From assembly GCF_016894245.1 (NCBI RefSeq), contig NZ_CP069792.1:2294001-2358000 (forward strand): a stretch of DNA of 64,000 nt, given 5' to 3'. The notes beneath the pieces are model-generated. The model worked only from the letters and a program-made list of their open reading frames with translations, did not search any database and was not told the DNA's origin. This DNA is from Corynebacterium kroppenstedtii (GTDB lineage Bacteria; Actinomycetota; Actinomycetes; Mycobacteriales; Mycobacteriaceae). Shown piece by piece: positions 30,309 through 38,763 of this stretch; within the stretch, counting starts at the first letter, position 1; each line of letters starts with the position of its first letter. Position numbers and translations under genes: made by a program.

Positions 30309-31477
30309 TGTTCTCCTTCGACGTCTTCGCGGTGTGAAATACTCTGTTGTCCAGAAGAGACCATCTGTTCTCTTCCCATTCGGTGACCCCCGGGCCGGGA
30401 TTTCTCTCGAGCTAAATACGTGGTGGATGATCCCGTAGCTCTTACCGAGGTACCGCCCGGTGGCGCACTCGCGTGCGAGTAGCCCGTTCTTTCTACGGCA
30501 CGTACGCGGACCGAATGTGCACGCGGATTCTTACTATTCTCCTGCTCACCCGCTTTTTCCGAGCCCCGAGTCACCAAATGAAAATCGGGGGCGCTGTTAG
30601 GCAGATCGATAGGAAGTCCCGGAGGCGTCTTCGATTTGGTGAGCTCCGCCAGTTCCCTTTTTACAATTTTGTCTTCAAGGCTTTGGTAGCTCATGAACAC
30701 TGCCCGGCCGCCCAGATGGAGATATGAGCAGACTTTCGGGATAACCCTACGCAGAGCATCCAGTTCAGCGTTGACTTCAATGCGCAAAGCCTGAAAGGTC
30801 CTCTTCGCTGGGTGGCCCCCATGACGTCGCGCCGACGCCGGAATTGTTACGTAGATAAGTTCCACTAACCGCTGCGACGTGGACCATGGTTCTCTCTCAC
30901 GCTCACGAACAATGGCGCGGGCGAGAGGCCCAGCAAAGCGTTCATCCCCATATGTTTTTAAGATACGAGCCAGTTCACCGTGGCTATACGTATTAAGGAC
31001 ATCTGCGGCAGTTTTTCCCGTCGACGTATCCATCCGCATGTCCAGCGGCCCGTCGTCACGATAGGTAAAACCCCGATCCACTTGATCTAACTGCATCGAC
31101 GACACACCAAGATCGAAGAACCCGGCACTGAGACCGTGAGCGTGGAAAGCCTCGACAACCGGATGGTCAACCTCTTGTAATGCCTCATCGAAGTGATCGA
31201 AACGCGCATGTACTGGATAAAACCGGTCCTGAAATCGGGAAAGCCGCTGAGTGGTTCGGGACAGTTCTGTCCCGTCACGATCGATTCCGATCACCATTGC
31301 CGACGGGAAACGCTCGAGGAAAGATTCACTGTGCCCACCAGCACCGAGGGTGCCGTCGAGGATGATCGATGGTGCCGAGCTCTCTGCTGATTTTGTGACC
31401 GTGGGAGCTATGAGCTCAACCATGCGTTCCAACATGACGGGAACGTGACCATGTGTACCAATGTGGCGGTCGGCCAT
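30305..31477 (-). CDS. rsmH: 16S rRNA m4C1402 methyltransferase
   Basis: SAM-dependent RsmH (MraW) methylates 16S rRNA C1402. The SAM-binding block [15 protein letters not shown] near the N-terminus and [13 protein letters not shown] further on are diagnostic, with FQALRIEVN and [11 protein letters not shown] near the end of the fold. A roughly 70-residue disordered C-terminal tail is extra. ATG at 31477 is preceded by GAGGGG; the ORF codons up to 31492 contain that site and are not coding. Confidence 0.96.
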   Translation of the reverse strand: MADRHIGTHGHVPVMLERMVELIAPTVTKSAESSAPSIILDGTLGAGGHSESFLERFPSAMVIGIDRDGTELSRTTQRLSRFQDRFYPVHARFDHFDEALQEVDHPVVEAFHAHGLSAGFFDLGVSSMQLDQVDRGFTYRDDGPLDMRMDTSTGKTAADVLNTYSHGELARILKTYGDERFAGPLARAIVREREREPWSTSQRLVELIYVTIPASARRHGGHPAKRTFQALRIEVNAELDALRRVIPKVCSYLHLGGRAVFMSYQSLEDKIVKRELAELTKSKTPPGLPIDLPNSAPDFHLVTRGSEKAGEQENSKNPRAHSVRVRAVERTGYSHASAPPGGTSVRATGSSTTYLAREKSRPGGHRMGREQMVSSGQQSISHREDVEGEQ

Positions 31478-31706
31478 TGTCCCCTCTTTCATCGTCGCGG
31501 TCAGAATAACGGGTGGTCAGAGTTGTCAGTGTGGGCAGTCGTCATGGGCTCGTGAAGAGGAATGTAAACAGGGCCCTACCCGCTCAGTGCCTGGTGTTGG
31601 GGAAGTACATCAGGATCCAAACGGGCAGAGGCCTGCGAACATTCCTTACACTCGCTGTAGATCATCACGACGTTCGACCATGTGGGTGGTGAAAATGAAG
31701 GACTTC

Positions 31707-32138
31707 TTAGAGGAAGTCCATGAAAGCAGCATCGTCACCGTTGGCGTAGCTTTCTTCATGTTCGGCTTGATACTGATTCCACGACTCCGCATTCCAGATT
31801 TCTACGAAGTCAACAGAACCAATCACGACGCATTCTTTACTTAACCCCGCGTAGCGACGATGATCAGGCGAAATCGTTATTCGCCCATGACCATCAACGG
31901 ATTGTTCATCCGCGCTGGCCGCTAGGTTACGCACAAATGCACGAGCCTCTGGGTTAGTCCGAGATGCAGCAGCGGCTTTACGAGCGCGTTCGAGGAACAC
32001 GTCACGCGGGTAGATGGCTAAAGAATGGTCTTGGCCTTTCGTCACCATCAAGCCTTCTGCTAACTCATCGCGAAACTTAGCCGGAAGAGTCAAGCGTCCC
32101 TTGTCGTCCATCTTGGGGGTGAAAGTACCGAAGAACAT
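31707..32138 (-). CDS. mraZ: Transcriptional regulator MraZ
   Basis: First gene of the dcw cluster and its DNA-binding regulator. Two tandem SpoVT/AbrB half-domains with DxxxR-type motifs: [16 protein letters not shown] near the N-terminus and [16 protein letters not shown] in the second half. Start is the ATG at 32138 (MFFGTFTPK), which fits all family members. 143 residues. A 229-base gap to rsmH follows. Three MraZ boxes lie 134 bases upstream, so autoregulation is expected. Confidence 0.96.
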   Translation of the reverse strand: MFFGTFTPKMDDKGRLTLPAKFRDELAEGLMVTKGQDHSLAIYPRDVFLERARKAAAASRTNPEARAFVRNLAASADEQSVDGHGRITISPDHRRYAGLSKECVVIGSVDFVEIWNAESWNQYQAEHEESYANGDDAAFMDFL

Positions 32139-32271
32139 GACCTTCGGACTCCTTCCCTCAACATCGGCGACCCACATCCAGTCGATTGCCCTGCCGTTAT
32201 TAGCGCCGGCCGCCAATAACAACAGTCGTCTACAGATTTAGTGCGACGAACTTACCTTGTCCGCCATTGGC

Positions 32272-32297
32272 ACCCACTTTAACCCACTCCGCCCCAC
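32272..32297 (-). promoter_or_regulatory. MraZ operator, three boxes
   Basis: Read on minus: GTGGGG, GTGGGT and GTGGGT, each starting exactly 10 bases after the last. This is the direct-repeat MraZ box (TGGGN with 10-base period). It lies just upstream of the likely mraZ promoter; GGACAA and TAAATC about 16 bases apart follow it as a possible -35/-10 pair. Confidence 0.85.
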
Positions 32298-32643
32298 AAC
32301 GCACCATTGGCACGACGCTTTCAGCAAATCTTTAGCTTTTTTTCATGATGGCAACGCCATCCAACCACAGAGTGAACTGGCGATGCTATGACATTTTCTA
32401 CCATTGACGTGCGAAAATACATCATCGAATCGCAAAATATCCGACGATGAAAAAGCCGATTGCGCCTCTTCGTCACGGGGTGTCATCCAACCCCATCGAA
32501 GGCCTACCGCGCTAAGGTCAGAACACTATGCAGCCGGAAAGGTCGCCACAGCTATGCCACTTCTGTCACACAGATTAATTCGCACCCCCTGAGCCAAAAA
32601 ATAACACCACGTTGAGGGAAGAGCCGATAATCAACGGGAAAGA

Positions 32644-32659
32644 GTGGGGCAAAGTGGGG
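32644..32659 (+). promoter_or_regulatory. Second MraZ-like two-box motif
   Basis: GTGGGG, CAAA, GTGGGG on plus, with the same 10-base period as the mraZ operator but in the opposite orientation and about 350 bases further upstream. No gene starts downstream on plus, so its role is unclear. Confidence 0.4.
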
Positions 32660-32691
32660 GATTTCTGAATACTGACCTGTGCACACGGAAA

Positions 32692-32727
32692 AGCCCTGGT
32701 GATGAGCTTGTACTCACCACCAGGGCT
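32692..32727 (-). terminator. Intrinsic terminator of the DUF3040 transcript
   Basis: A 15-base stem (AGCCCTGGTGATGAG against CTCACCACCAGGGCT, one mismatch) with a six-base loop. On minus it is followed by TTTT. It is 104 bases after the DUF3040 stop and shields the mraZ promoter from read-through. Confidence 0.85.
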
Positions 32728-32830
32728 ACAGTGTCTTGTTAAACACTTTTAGGTGTTAGGGAAAGCCATTCAACAAACCTCTGGTTCCCATACGCAGAAC
32801 ACAGTTCACATGGAGGAACCAGGGTGGACA

Positions 32831-33223
32831 TTAGCGCTCAAAACGTCGACGGAAATTTTCTTCCATACCGCCCGAACGGCTGCTCAATGACGACTTACGA
32901 GCTTTCCGCTGCTTCTTTGCTGCTTTGTCGGACCGATCCCCCACTTTGAGTTTCGACGAGCGGTCACCGCGTAAACCGATCACCCCGGCGGCGAACATCA
33001 CCAAAAAACCGGCAACCGACATCACTACAAACCACAAGCTCGCTTGCGATAGAGCTATACCGCCAACAAGTAAGACGAGGCCAAGGATCAGCAGAGCAAC
33101 GACTTTGACGAAGGCGCCACCACGCTGGATTGACCCGACGTTTTTACCAAAGTCAGGGTCTTCCTGATACAGAGCATTCTCGATTTCGTCGAGGACACGC
33201 TGCTCTTGCTCTGAGAGGGCCAC
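32831..33223 (-). CDS. DUF3040 membrane protein
   Basis: Starts with the family hallmark (V/M)ALSEQEQRVLDEIE. After an approximately 50-residue cytoplasmic part come two hydrophobic helices (about residues 50-72 and 76-96) and a very basic Lys/Arg/Ser tail. The GTG at 33223 is preceded by GGAGGAG; codons upstream to 33409 are not part of the family. Orthologous in position to the mycobacterial protein between mraZ and the GNAT gene. Function unknown. Confidence 0.88.
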   Translation of the reverse strand: MALSEQEQRVLDEIENALYQEDPDFGKNVGSIQRGGAFVKVVALLILGLVLLVGGIALSQASLWFVVMSVAGFLVMFAAGVIGLRGDRSSKLKVGDRSDKAAKKQRKARKSSLSSRSGGMEENFRRRFER

Positions 33224-33430
33224 AACTCCTCCATTTTCCATGAAAGTACCGTTTTCTACCTGGCATAACGCTACAGGTGCCAAAACAGTTCCGTTTATAA
33301 CTTCATTGTAACCACCATGCACCCCCATTTCTCCACCCCGGTCTGCGAAATAATGAATGCCGTCACACCCAACCCCCGGGAGGCGTAACCCATGCCCCGA
33401 CTGACTCAACCTCGCTGAGGTCTCCTTGCT

Positions 33431-33820
33431 TTAAGCTGCGGCCGGTACCCATGCGTACCGATTATTCACAGCAGCGCGGAAATCCAACACGAGCTGTTCA
33501 AAGTGTTCAATATCAGTAACTGTCAGGGAGGGAGACAATCCCAACCGAACTCGTTCCTTTACAGGCGAGTATCGCCGGAAAACATCTGCCCACGGGCCCA
33601 GTTGCCCGCCATAACGGGCAAGCAACGTCCACGCGTCACCCCTCGGCTTCCTTTTTCGGCTCGAGATAGCGTCCTCGATAACAGCTCCAGCAAGTCGGAG
33701 CGCTGCGTAATAGGAGTCCAGCAAGCGTCGTTCCAATTCATCCTGGCTGACGTCGTCAGTTTTATTAGCCAGCAATGCATCCGCTTTTCTGAGAAAACTT
33801 ACCGTTGCCGCGTTCATCAT
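33431..33820 (-). CDS. SAV_6107-type HEPN-domain protein
   Basis: An all-alpha protein of about 129 residues resembling the actinobacterial SAV_6107 HEPN family: an N-terminal helix, the block LLDSYYAALRLAGAVIEDA, a short Arg/Lys loop, the block AWTLLARYGGQLGPWADVF and a C-terminal helix leading to AVNNRYAWVPA. I do not see the RxxxxxH RNase motif of toxic HEPN proteins. Three consecutive ATG codons (33823, 33820, 33817) follow AAGGAG; the middle one has the best spacing. A perfect SOS box lies 164 bases upstream. Confidence 0.65.
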   Translation of the reverse strand: MMNAATVSFLRKADALLANKTDDVSQDELERRLLDSYYAALRLAGAVIEDAISSRKRKPRGDAWTLLARYGGQLGPWADVFRRYSPVKERVRLGLSPSLTVTDIEHFEQLVLDFRAAVNNRYAWVPAAA

Positions 33821-33983
33821 CATCCACTCCTTGGAGTCTTCGTCTCTACGCTTTCGAGCTAGCACTGCAGTTACCGAACAGCGTCGCCATCCAGCGATTT
33901 CTCTATCGAGCGCCTATTTCCTTGTTGACACTTGACACACTACGAAGAGGTGCGGACATGAGAGGCGAACAGAGTTGCATAAA

Positions 33984-33999
33984 TCGAACTTACGTTCGA
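33984..33999. promoter_or_regulatory. LexA/SOS box
   Basis: TCGAAC-TTAC-GTTCGA is a perfect palindrome matching the mycobacterial and corynebacterial LexA consensus TCGAAC(N4)GTTCGA. It lies between the divergent HEPN-type gene (start 33820) and GNAT gene (start 34077), 164 and 78 bases from their starts. Confidence 0.8.
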
Positions 34000-34076
34000 A
34001 CTTAGCGATAAATCCTTCTCCCACTTCTCCCCCGGTTAACTCCCCCGCTCCGGTTCGCGCGTGGTTTCATTAAAGA

Positions 34077-34688
34077 ATGCCCATCACTCTCACCCCGTTG
34101 ACCGCAGCGCAATTTCGTCGACGAGTTCCCGAAATGGTCTCTATCTATATTCGGGCGATGGGCTACAGCTCCACAATCTCTGGCGCCCGACAGTCGGCAT
34201 GGAACACTCACTCGCGATACCTTGGCTTCCACTCCGTGGCAGCTATCGAGCATCCAGCAGGAGAAGAACCAAACCCTAAAGATCCCACACAGCCCATCCG
34301 TGGTTTTATTTACGGCTATCGAGGCGGCAATGGGCAATGGTGGAACACGCAGGTCAAGGCTGCTCTTATGGTTGCTGGGGTCCCACCATCACTCCGTATC
34401 CAGCTCCTGGACAACTACACAGAACTCACCGAAATTCACGTGGACCCGTCGTGGCAAGGTAACAATATTGGTCGCCGCTTGCTGACTATCTTAGCCGACA
34501 GTCTCACGAGCCAGCGGCTGCTTCTTTCTACCCCCGAAGTCACCTGTGAAAACAACCGCGCATTCCATCTCTATCGACGACTAGGATTCACTGACGTCGT
34601 TAGAAATATGCACTTCCCCGGTGATCCACGCCCCTTTGCCATCCTAGGAAGCCGGTTACCCCTGGGAGACCACTCACCATTGATATAG
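34077..34688 (+). CDS. GNAT-family N-acetyltransferase
   Basis: A 203-residue acetyltransferase of unknown substrate. The acetyl-CoA motif A is TEIHVDPSWQGNNIGRRLL (the Q/RxxGxG/A loop appears as QGNNIG), followed by ENNRAFHLYRRLGF, the usual motif B. The N-terminal 60 residues with GYSSTISGARQSAW are shared with a conserved group at this locus in Mycobacteriales (equivalent of Rv2170). Preceded by a LexA box and convergent with metF, 17 bases apart. Confidence 0.85.
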   Translation: MPITLTPLTAAQFRRRVPEMVSIYIRAMGYSSTISGARQSAWNTHSRYLGFHSVAAIEHPAGEEPNPKDPTQPIRGFIYGYRGGNGQWWNTQVKAALMVAGVPPSLRIQLLDNYTELTEIHVDPSWQGNNIGRRLLTILADSLTSQRLLLSTPEVTCENNRAFHLYRRLGFTDVVRNMHFPGDPRPFAILGSRLPLGDHSPLI

Positions 34689-34705
34689 ACGTGGCACTAT
34701 AGAAG

Positions 34706-35725
34706 TCATCGGACCGCATCATGTCCGTGATCGGTCCCCCAGGCCGGAGCCATTCCTAAATTGTGCAGCACTTCTTGTGTCGCTCGGGCAAAGTTCAACG
34801 TCATAAAATGTAGGTCAGGCGCACCTTCACTGATCAGACGCTCCGCCATGGCCGTCGTATGAGCAATACCGATCTTCCGAATTTCCTGCCGGACTCGCGG
34901 ATCAGAAGGATCACCAGAGGTAGTAGCTTTTTCCAGGCGTTCCTCCAGGTCTGCCGGAACGCGACACCCCGCCAACTCACGCTGTCTGCGCAGAGACTTT
35001 AACGAGGTGATTGGCATGAGCCCAGGAATCACGGGTTTGGCTCCATGAACGGGATCCGCCGCAGCGAGTCGATCACGAAGACGCAGATAATAATCGACAT
35101 CAAAGAACATTTGAGTAATGGAATAGCTAGCACCTGCTCGAAGCTTAGCAATCGTATAAGCGGTATCTGAATCCAGATCGGTGGCACGATAGTGCTTATC
35201 GGGAAATGATGCGATTCCAATCTCGAATTGTCGTTTTGTATCACACTCTTGGATAAGCTTGATCAGGTCGATAGCATGTTCCAGCCCACCCGGTGCGGAA
35301 ACCCATTCGCCCGTGGGGTCTCCTGGCGGATCACCCCGCAGCGCCAAAATATTAGTTAATCCACATTCTTGATAGCTTGCAATGATCTCCTTCAGTTCAT
35401 CCACCGTGTGCTGCACCAACGTCAAATGAACTAGCGTTGTCAAGGGAGTATGTGCCAGCTCCTGGCCAATCCGAATAGTACGGCTACGGCTAGAACCACC
35501 TGCGCCATAGGTCACCGAGACAAAGCTCGCACCAAGATCATGAAACGTCGCAGCAGCGTCATTAAGACGACGTTCCGCAGCGTCATCACGCGGGGGCATA
35601 AATTCCACGGAAAATGGCACAGGCCCTGGCGTCGGCAAGGAAATAGCCTGAGAAACCGGGACTTGTTGATAAATTGGCCGAGGTGGACGATTCGCGGGCG
35701 TATGCGCCGAGTTGGGCGAGGACAT
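34706..35725 (-). CDS. metF: 5,10-methylenetetrahydrofolate reductase
   Basis: Reduces methylene-THF to methyl-THF for methionine synthesis, using FAD. The N-terminal barrel motif VPFSVEFMPPRDDAAE carries the catalytic Glu; LTLVQHT, ILALRGDPPGD and the QMFFDVDYY block are conserved. ATG 35725 (MSSPNSAHTP) has no Shine-Dalgarno, but TAAGAT ends eight bases before it, so the message may be leaderless. The in-frame TTG at 35791 is unlikely. About 339 residues. Confidence 0.95.
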   Translation of the reverse strand: MSSPNSAHTPANRPPRPIYQQVPVSQAISLPTPGPVPFSVEFMPPRDDAAERRLNDAAATFHDLGASFVSVTYGAGGSSRSRTIRIGQELAHTPLTTLVHLTLVQHTVDELKEIIASYQECGLTNILALRGDPPGDPTGEWVSAPGGLEHAIDLIKLIQECDTKRQFEIGIASFPDKHYRATDLDSDTAYTIAKLRAGASYSITQMFFDVDYYLRLRDRLAAADPVHGAKPVIPGLMPITSLKSLRRQRELAGCRVPADLEERLEKATTSGDPSDPRVRQEIRKIGIAHTTAMAERLISEGAPDLHFMTLNFARATQEVLHNLGMAPAWGTDHGHDAVR

Positions 35726-35733
35726 AAATAGGT

Positions 35734-35739
35734 ATCTTA
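35734..35739 (-). promoter_or_regulatory. Possible -10 box of leaderless metF
   Basis: TAAGAT on minus, eight bases before the metF ATG, which places the expected transcription start at or next to the A of the ATG. I see no convincing -35 element. Confidence 0.4.
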
Positions 35740-35914
35740 GAAAAAGAAAGGTGCGACGACCAGTAAAACTATCAGGTAATGGTGTGGACAATACGTCTAC
35801 GTTGGATCCACGGTGTTGGTTATGCCAATCAACAACCGAGTTGTCTTAACCCCCCATGATGCCGTGTAGTTTTACCTTAAAGCTCCTCAACTGCCAATAA
35901 CCCAAACGTGAATC

Positions 35915-37048
35915 GTGAGTGAGTTCGCTATCGTGACTAATCAAATAGGTGATACACAATCTATGCCGCGCTCTGTTGACGACATACCCCACTGTGTCAT
36001 CACGCACCTCAATGAGTTCTTCATGCATCGTCGACCAGCCATGAAAGCTATTTCTCCCGTAGCAGAAGAAGCAATGACTGCCCTCACCGATTTCACGATC
36101 AATGGCGGCAAACGAATCCGACCAACATTTGCATGGTTGGGATGGATGGGTTCCTTACAGTTAATGTTCTCGGACACAACAGACCATCCGGATGCCACCG
36201 CCGTCATGCATGCGGTGTCCTCATTGGAGCTATTGCAGTCCTGTGCCCTGATTCATGACGACATTATTGATTCATCAGCAACACGGCGCGGAATGCCAAC
36301 AGTTCATGAGCACTTCAAGCAGTCGCATTCAGCCCAAGCCTGGCATGGCCGAGGAGAAAACTACGGGAATGCGGTCGCGATTCTCATTGGCGACTTGGCC
36401 TTGAGCTGGGCAGATGACATGTTCATGGAGGCTGCATTAGCTCCAGCCCAGCGCGAGCGTGCATGGCAGCCCTGGCAAGACATGCGTACGGAAGTGGTCT
36501 GCGGCCAAATTATGGATGTCACTGCCGAGGCTCAGGCGGATGGTTCGTTGCGTACAGCAGAGAGGGTTAATCAATATAAGACGGCGGCATACACCGTCGA
36601 GCGCCCCCTCCATATCGGAGCCGCTCTGGCGGGGGCAGCGCAGACTACAGTGACAGCGCTACGGACATTTGGACGTGACATCGGTGTCGCTTTCCAGTTA
36701 CGCGATGACCAGCTAGGTGTTTTTGGCGACCCGGAGGTAACCGGGAAGCCATCGGGAGATGACCTGCGCGAAGGCAAGCGCACCACATTAGTGGCTCTCA
36801 CACTGGAGAATGTCTCAGAGTCGGATCGCGGGACACTGGAATCTAGTCTGGGGCAACCCTTGAGTGAGCGGGACGTTGATCATCTACGAGCGATTATTAA
36901 AAAGTCCGGCGCCTATGACCGCGTTGAAAAGCAGATCGATAGTTTGGTGACATCTGCGGTCGACGCGCTCGCCGACGCGCGCTTATCTGACGACGCTGAC
37001 CGCGCCTTGAGGGCGATGGCTATTTCGTCGACGGAGCGTCGTCGATGA
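35915..37048 (+). CDS. idsA: Polyprenyl (geranylgeranyl-type) diphosphate synthase
   Basis: A trans-isoprenyl diphosphate synthase condensing IPP units. First Asp-rich motif in LIHDDIIDSSATRRG near residue 115, second in FQLRDDQLGVFGDP near residue 262, plus NGGKRIRP at the substrate site. The two bulky residues before the first motif are Leu-Ile, so chain length is not obvious. GTG start at 35915; ATG at 35963 and GTG at 35933 are alternatives. The next gene starts in its stop (ATGA). Confidence 0.92.
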   Translation: MSEFAIVTNQIGDTQSMPRSVDDIPHCVITHLNEFFMHRRPAMKAISPVAEEAMTALTDFTINGGKRIRPTFAWLGWMGSLQLMFSDTTDHPDATAVMHAVSSLELLQSCALIHDDIIDSSATRRGMPTVHEHFKQSHSAQAWHGRGENYGNAVAILIGDLALSWADDMFMEAALAPAQRERAWQPWQDMRTEVVCGQIMDVTAEAQADGSLRTAERVNQYKTAAYTVERPLHIGAALAGAAQTTVTALRTFGRDIGVAFQLRDDQLGVFGDPEVTGKPSGDDLREGKRTTLVALTLENVSESDRGTLESSLGQPLSERDVDHLRAIIKKSGAYDRVEKQIDSLVTSAVDALADARLSDDADRALRAMAISSTERRR

Positions 37049-38763
37049 GCACATCGTTCCTTTCTCATTACTTGTCGACGCCCCGACGCACGATATCAGG
37101 CCGAACCGATCGTATTGTTGTGGTGGGAGCTGGCTTATCTGGCCTGGCTGCGGGGGTGTTGTTGGCTGGCTCCGGACGTTCAGTGACGGTGGTGGAGAGA
37201 GAAAACCACGTGGGTGGACGCGCTGCGACCGAGACGGTCTCTACTCCTCTGGGGGATGTCCGCATCGATACGGGCGCGACGGTGGTGACGATGCCGTGGC
37301 TTGTCGATGAGATTTTGGCGTCAGTGGGGCTGTCAACGAGTGACCTAGCGCCTGATTTCTCATATCAGCGTTTATCCCCGGCGTATCATGCACTGTTTTC
37401 ATCAGGACGGCATCTCGACGTGTTCGCTGAGGAAGCTACTCAGGAGGCAACTGTCGGGGGCGATAGCCGGATGGACCATGAGATCCGTCGGTTCGCCCGG
37501 GGGAAGTTTGACGACACGCACCACCACACCTGCAACGCGAGCCGTGATGGTTTCACCGAATCCCGTGTTAACGGTGTGCGGGGATATCGCCGGTGGGCAC
37601 GGTCAATGTTTGATGCGTGCTTTTCCGACTTAATGAACGCCGATTTTGATTCAGTGTGGGACCTTGTTCGGACCCGGGAATCGGCACGTAGCCTGGCGCG
37701 GGTCGCCCGTCGTGGCGGCTTCGGCTCTTTGGGCCGGGCAGCAGAGCACTACATTTCCGATGATGAGCTTCGGAAGGTGTTTTCGTTCCAGGCTCTATAC
37801 GCGGGCGTCCCGCCCAAAAAGGCTCGGGCTGTATACGCAACAATTTCCCACATGGATACCGGGATGGGGGTCTTTTATCCCATCCGTGGGCCGCAGGGTT
37901 CGGGAGTCGGCACCCTGTGCGACATTCTCGCAGCGGCACTAAAGCAATCCGAGGGCGAGCTCATGCTCAACACACAGGTCACCTCATTGGCCTGTGCATC
38001 TCACGGATCCTCCCGGACCAATGCCGACAAAATTAATGAGGTGGTGACAACTCAGGGAACGTTACCTGCCGACGTGGTGATTACCACATGTGACATCCCT
38101 GAACTCAATGCCATATCGGGCCGACAGGGCCGCCGGACGATGAGGTGGTCCCCCTCTGCATTCGTGATGCACGGCGCAATCCCTCGTGAGGTAGCACGCC
38201 ACTGGCCTGGTGGGCATCACACCATCTCTTTTGGGAACGAGTGGGACCGTACGTTCTTAGAAATCACCGCCCCTCATGGTCGTGGACGCCTGATGTCCGA
38301 TCCTTCGCTCTTAGTTACTCGCCCTGCCTGTTCAGCGCCTGATTTAATCTCAACGTCGACGACGTCACCCCATGTTCCTATCGAACCGGTCAGTGTTTTG
38401 GCACCGTGCCCCAACACCGAATCGGCCACCATCAACTGGACGTCATTGTCCTCGTCCTATCAAAAAGATCTCTTATCGATCCTGGAAGATCGCGGGTTCG
38501 ATGGCATCCATGAGTCATTCTCCGTCGGGAAAGTGGATACGCCCGACACATGGTCGGCCCTAGGTTTGGGGGCAGGAACTCCTTTCGCCCCCGCTCATCT
38601 GTTTCAACAAACGGGGCCATTTCGGTTCCGCAATTTTCCCGTGCGTTCGTTCTCTAACCTCATTCACGCTGGATCAAGTACGACGCCTGGTGTTGGGGTC
38701 CCCACTGTTATCCTTTCAGGAGCGCTTGCAGCTGCTCGGATAACGCGAGGTGATCATCCATGA
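37045..38763 (+). CDS. CrtI-like FAD-dependent desaturase/oxidoreductase
   Basis: Resembles phytoene desaturases. The dinucleotide fold VVVGAGLSGLAAGVLL near residue 25 is followed by the second-strand block VVERENHVGGRAAT, and the C-terminus has the CrtI-like IHAGSSTTPGVGVPTVILSGALAA. The mid-protein FYPIRGPQGSGVGTLCDIL corresponds to the CrtI GG-rich block. It overlaps idsA and mptA by four bases each, so the three are translated together. No phytoene synthase is nearby, so carotenoid synthesis is not supported; the substrate may be another polyprenoid. 572 residues is slightly long. Confidence 0.8.
   Translation: MSTSFLSHYLSTPRRTISGRTDRIVVVGAGLSGLAAGVLLAGSGRSVTVVERENHVGGRAATETVSTPLGDVRIDTGATVVTMPWLVDEILASVGLSTSDLAPDFSYQRLSPAYHALFSSGRHLDVFAEEATQEATVGGDSRMDHEIRRFARGKFDDTHHHTCNASRDGFTESRVNGVRGYRRWARSMFDACFSDLMNADFDSVWDLVRTRESARSLARVARRGGFGSLGRAAEHYISDDELRKVFSFQALYAGVPPKKARAVYATISHMDTGMGVFYPIRGPQGSGVGTLCDILAAALKQSEGELMLNTQVTSLACASHGSSRTNADKINEVVTTQGTLPADVVITTCDIPELNAISGRQGRRTMRWSPSAFVMHGAIPREVARHWPGGHHTISFGNEWDRTFLEITAPHGRGRLMSDPSLLVTRPACSAPDLISTSTTSPHVPIEPVSVLAPCPNTESATINWTSLSSSYQKDLLSILEDRGFDGIHESFSVGKVDTPDTWSALGLGAGTPFAPAHLFQQTGPFRFRNFPVRSFSNLIHAGSSTTPGVGVPTVILSGALAAARITRGDHP

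Larger units (their letters stand above)
32139..32830. other. Intergenic region upstream of mraZ
   Basis: About 690 bases with no supportable gene. It contains the mraZ leader and three MraZ boxes (32272-32297), an unassigned AT-richer stretch (32300-32640), a second two-box MraZ-like motif on plus (32644-32659) and a strong terminator hairpin (32692-32727). Open frames here are short and without coding character. Confidence 0.7.

Noticed and set aside
33431-33820. HEPN protein as the toxin of a HEPN/MNT toxin-antitoxin pair
   Set aside because: No RxxxxxH-type RNase motif is visible and no nucleotidyltransferase antitoxin is adjacent; the neighbours are DUF3040 and a GNAT gene.
37045-38763. 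Evidence for a carotenoid gene cluster
   Set aside because: Only a CrtI-like gene and an isoprenyl diphosphate synthase are present; there is no phytoene synthase or cyclase in the window.
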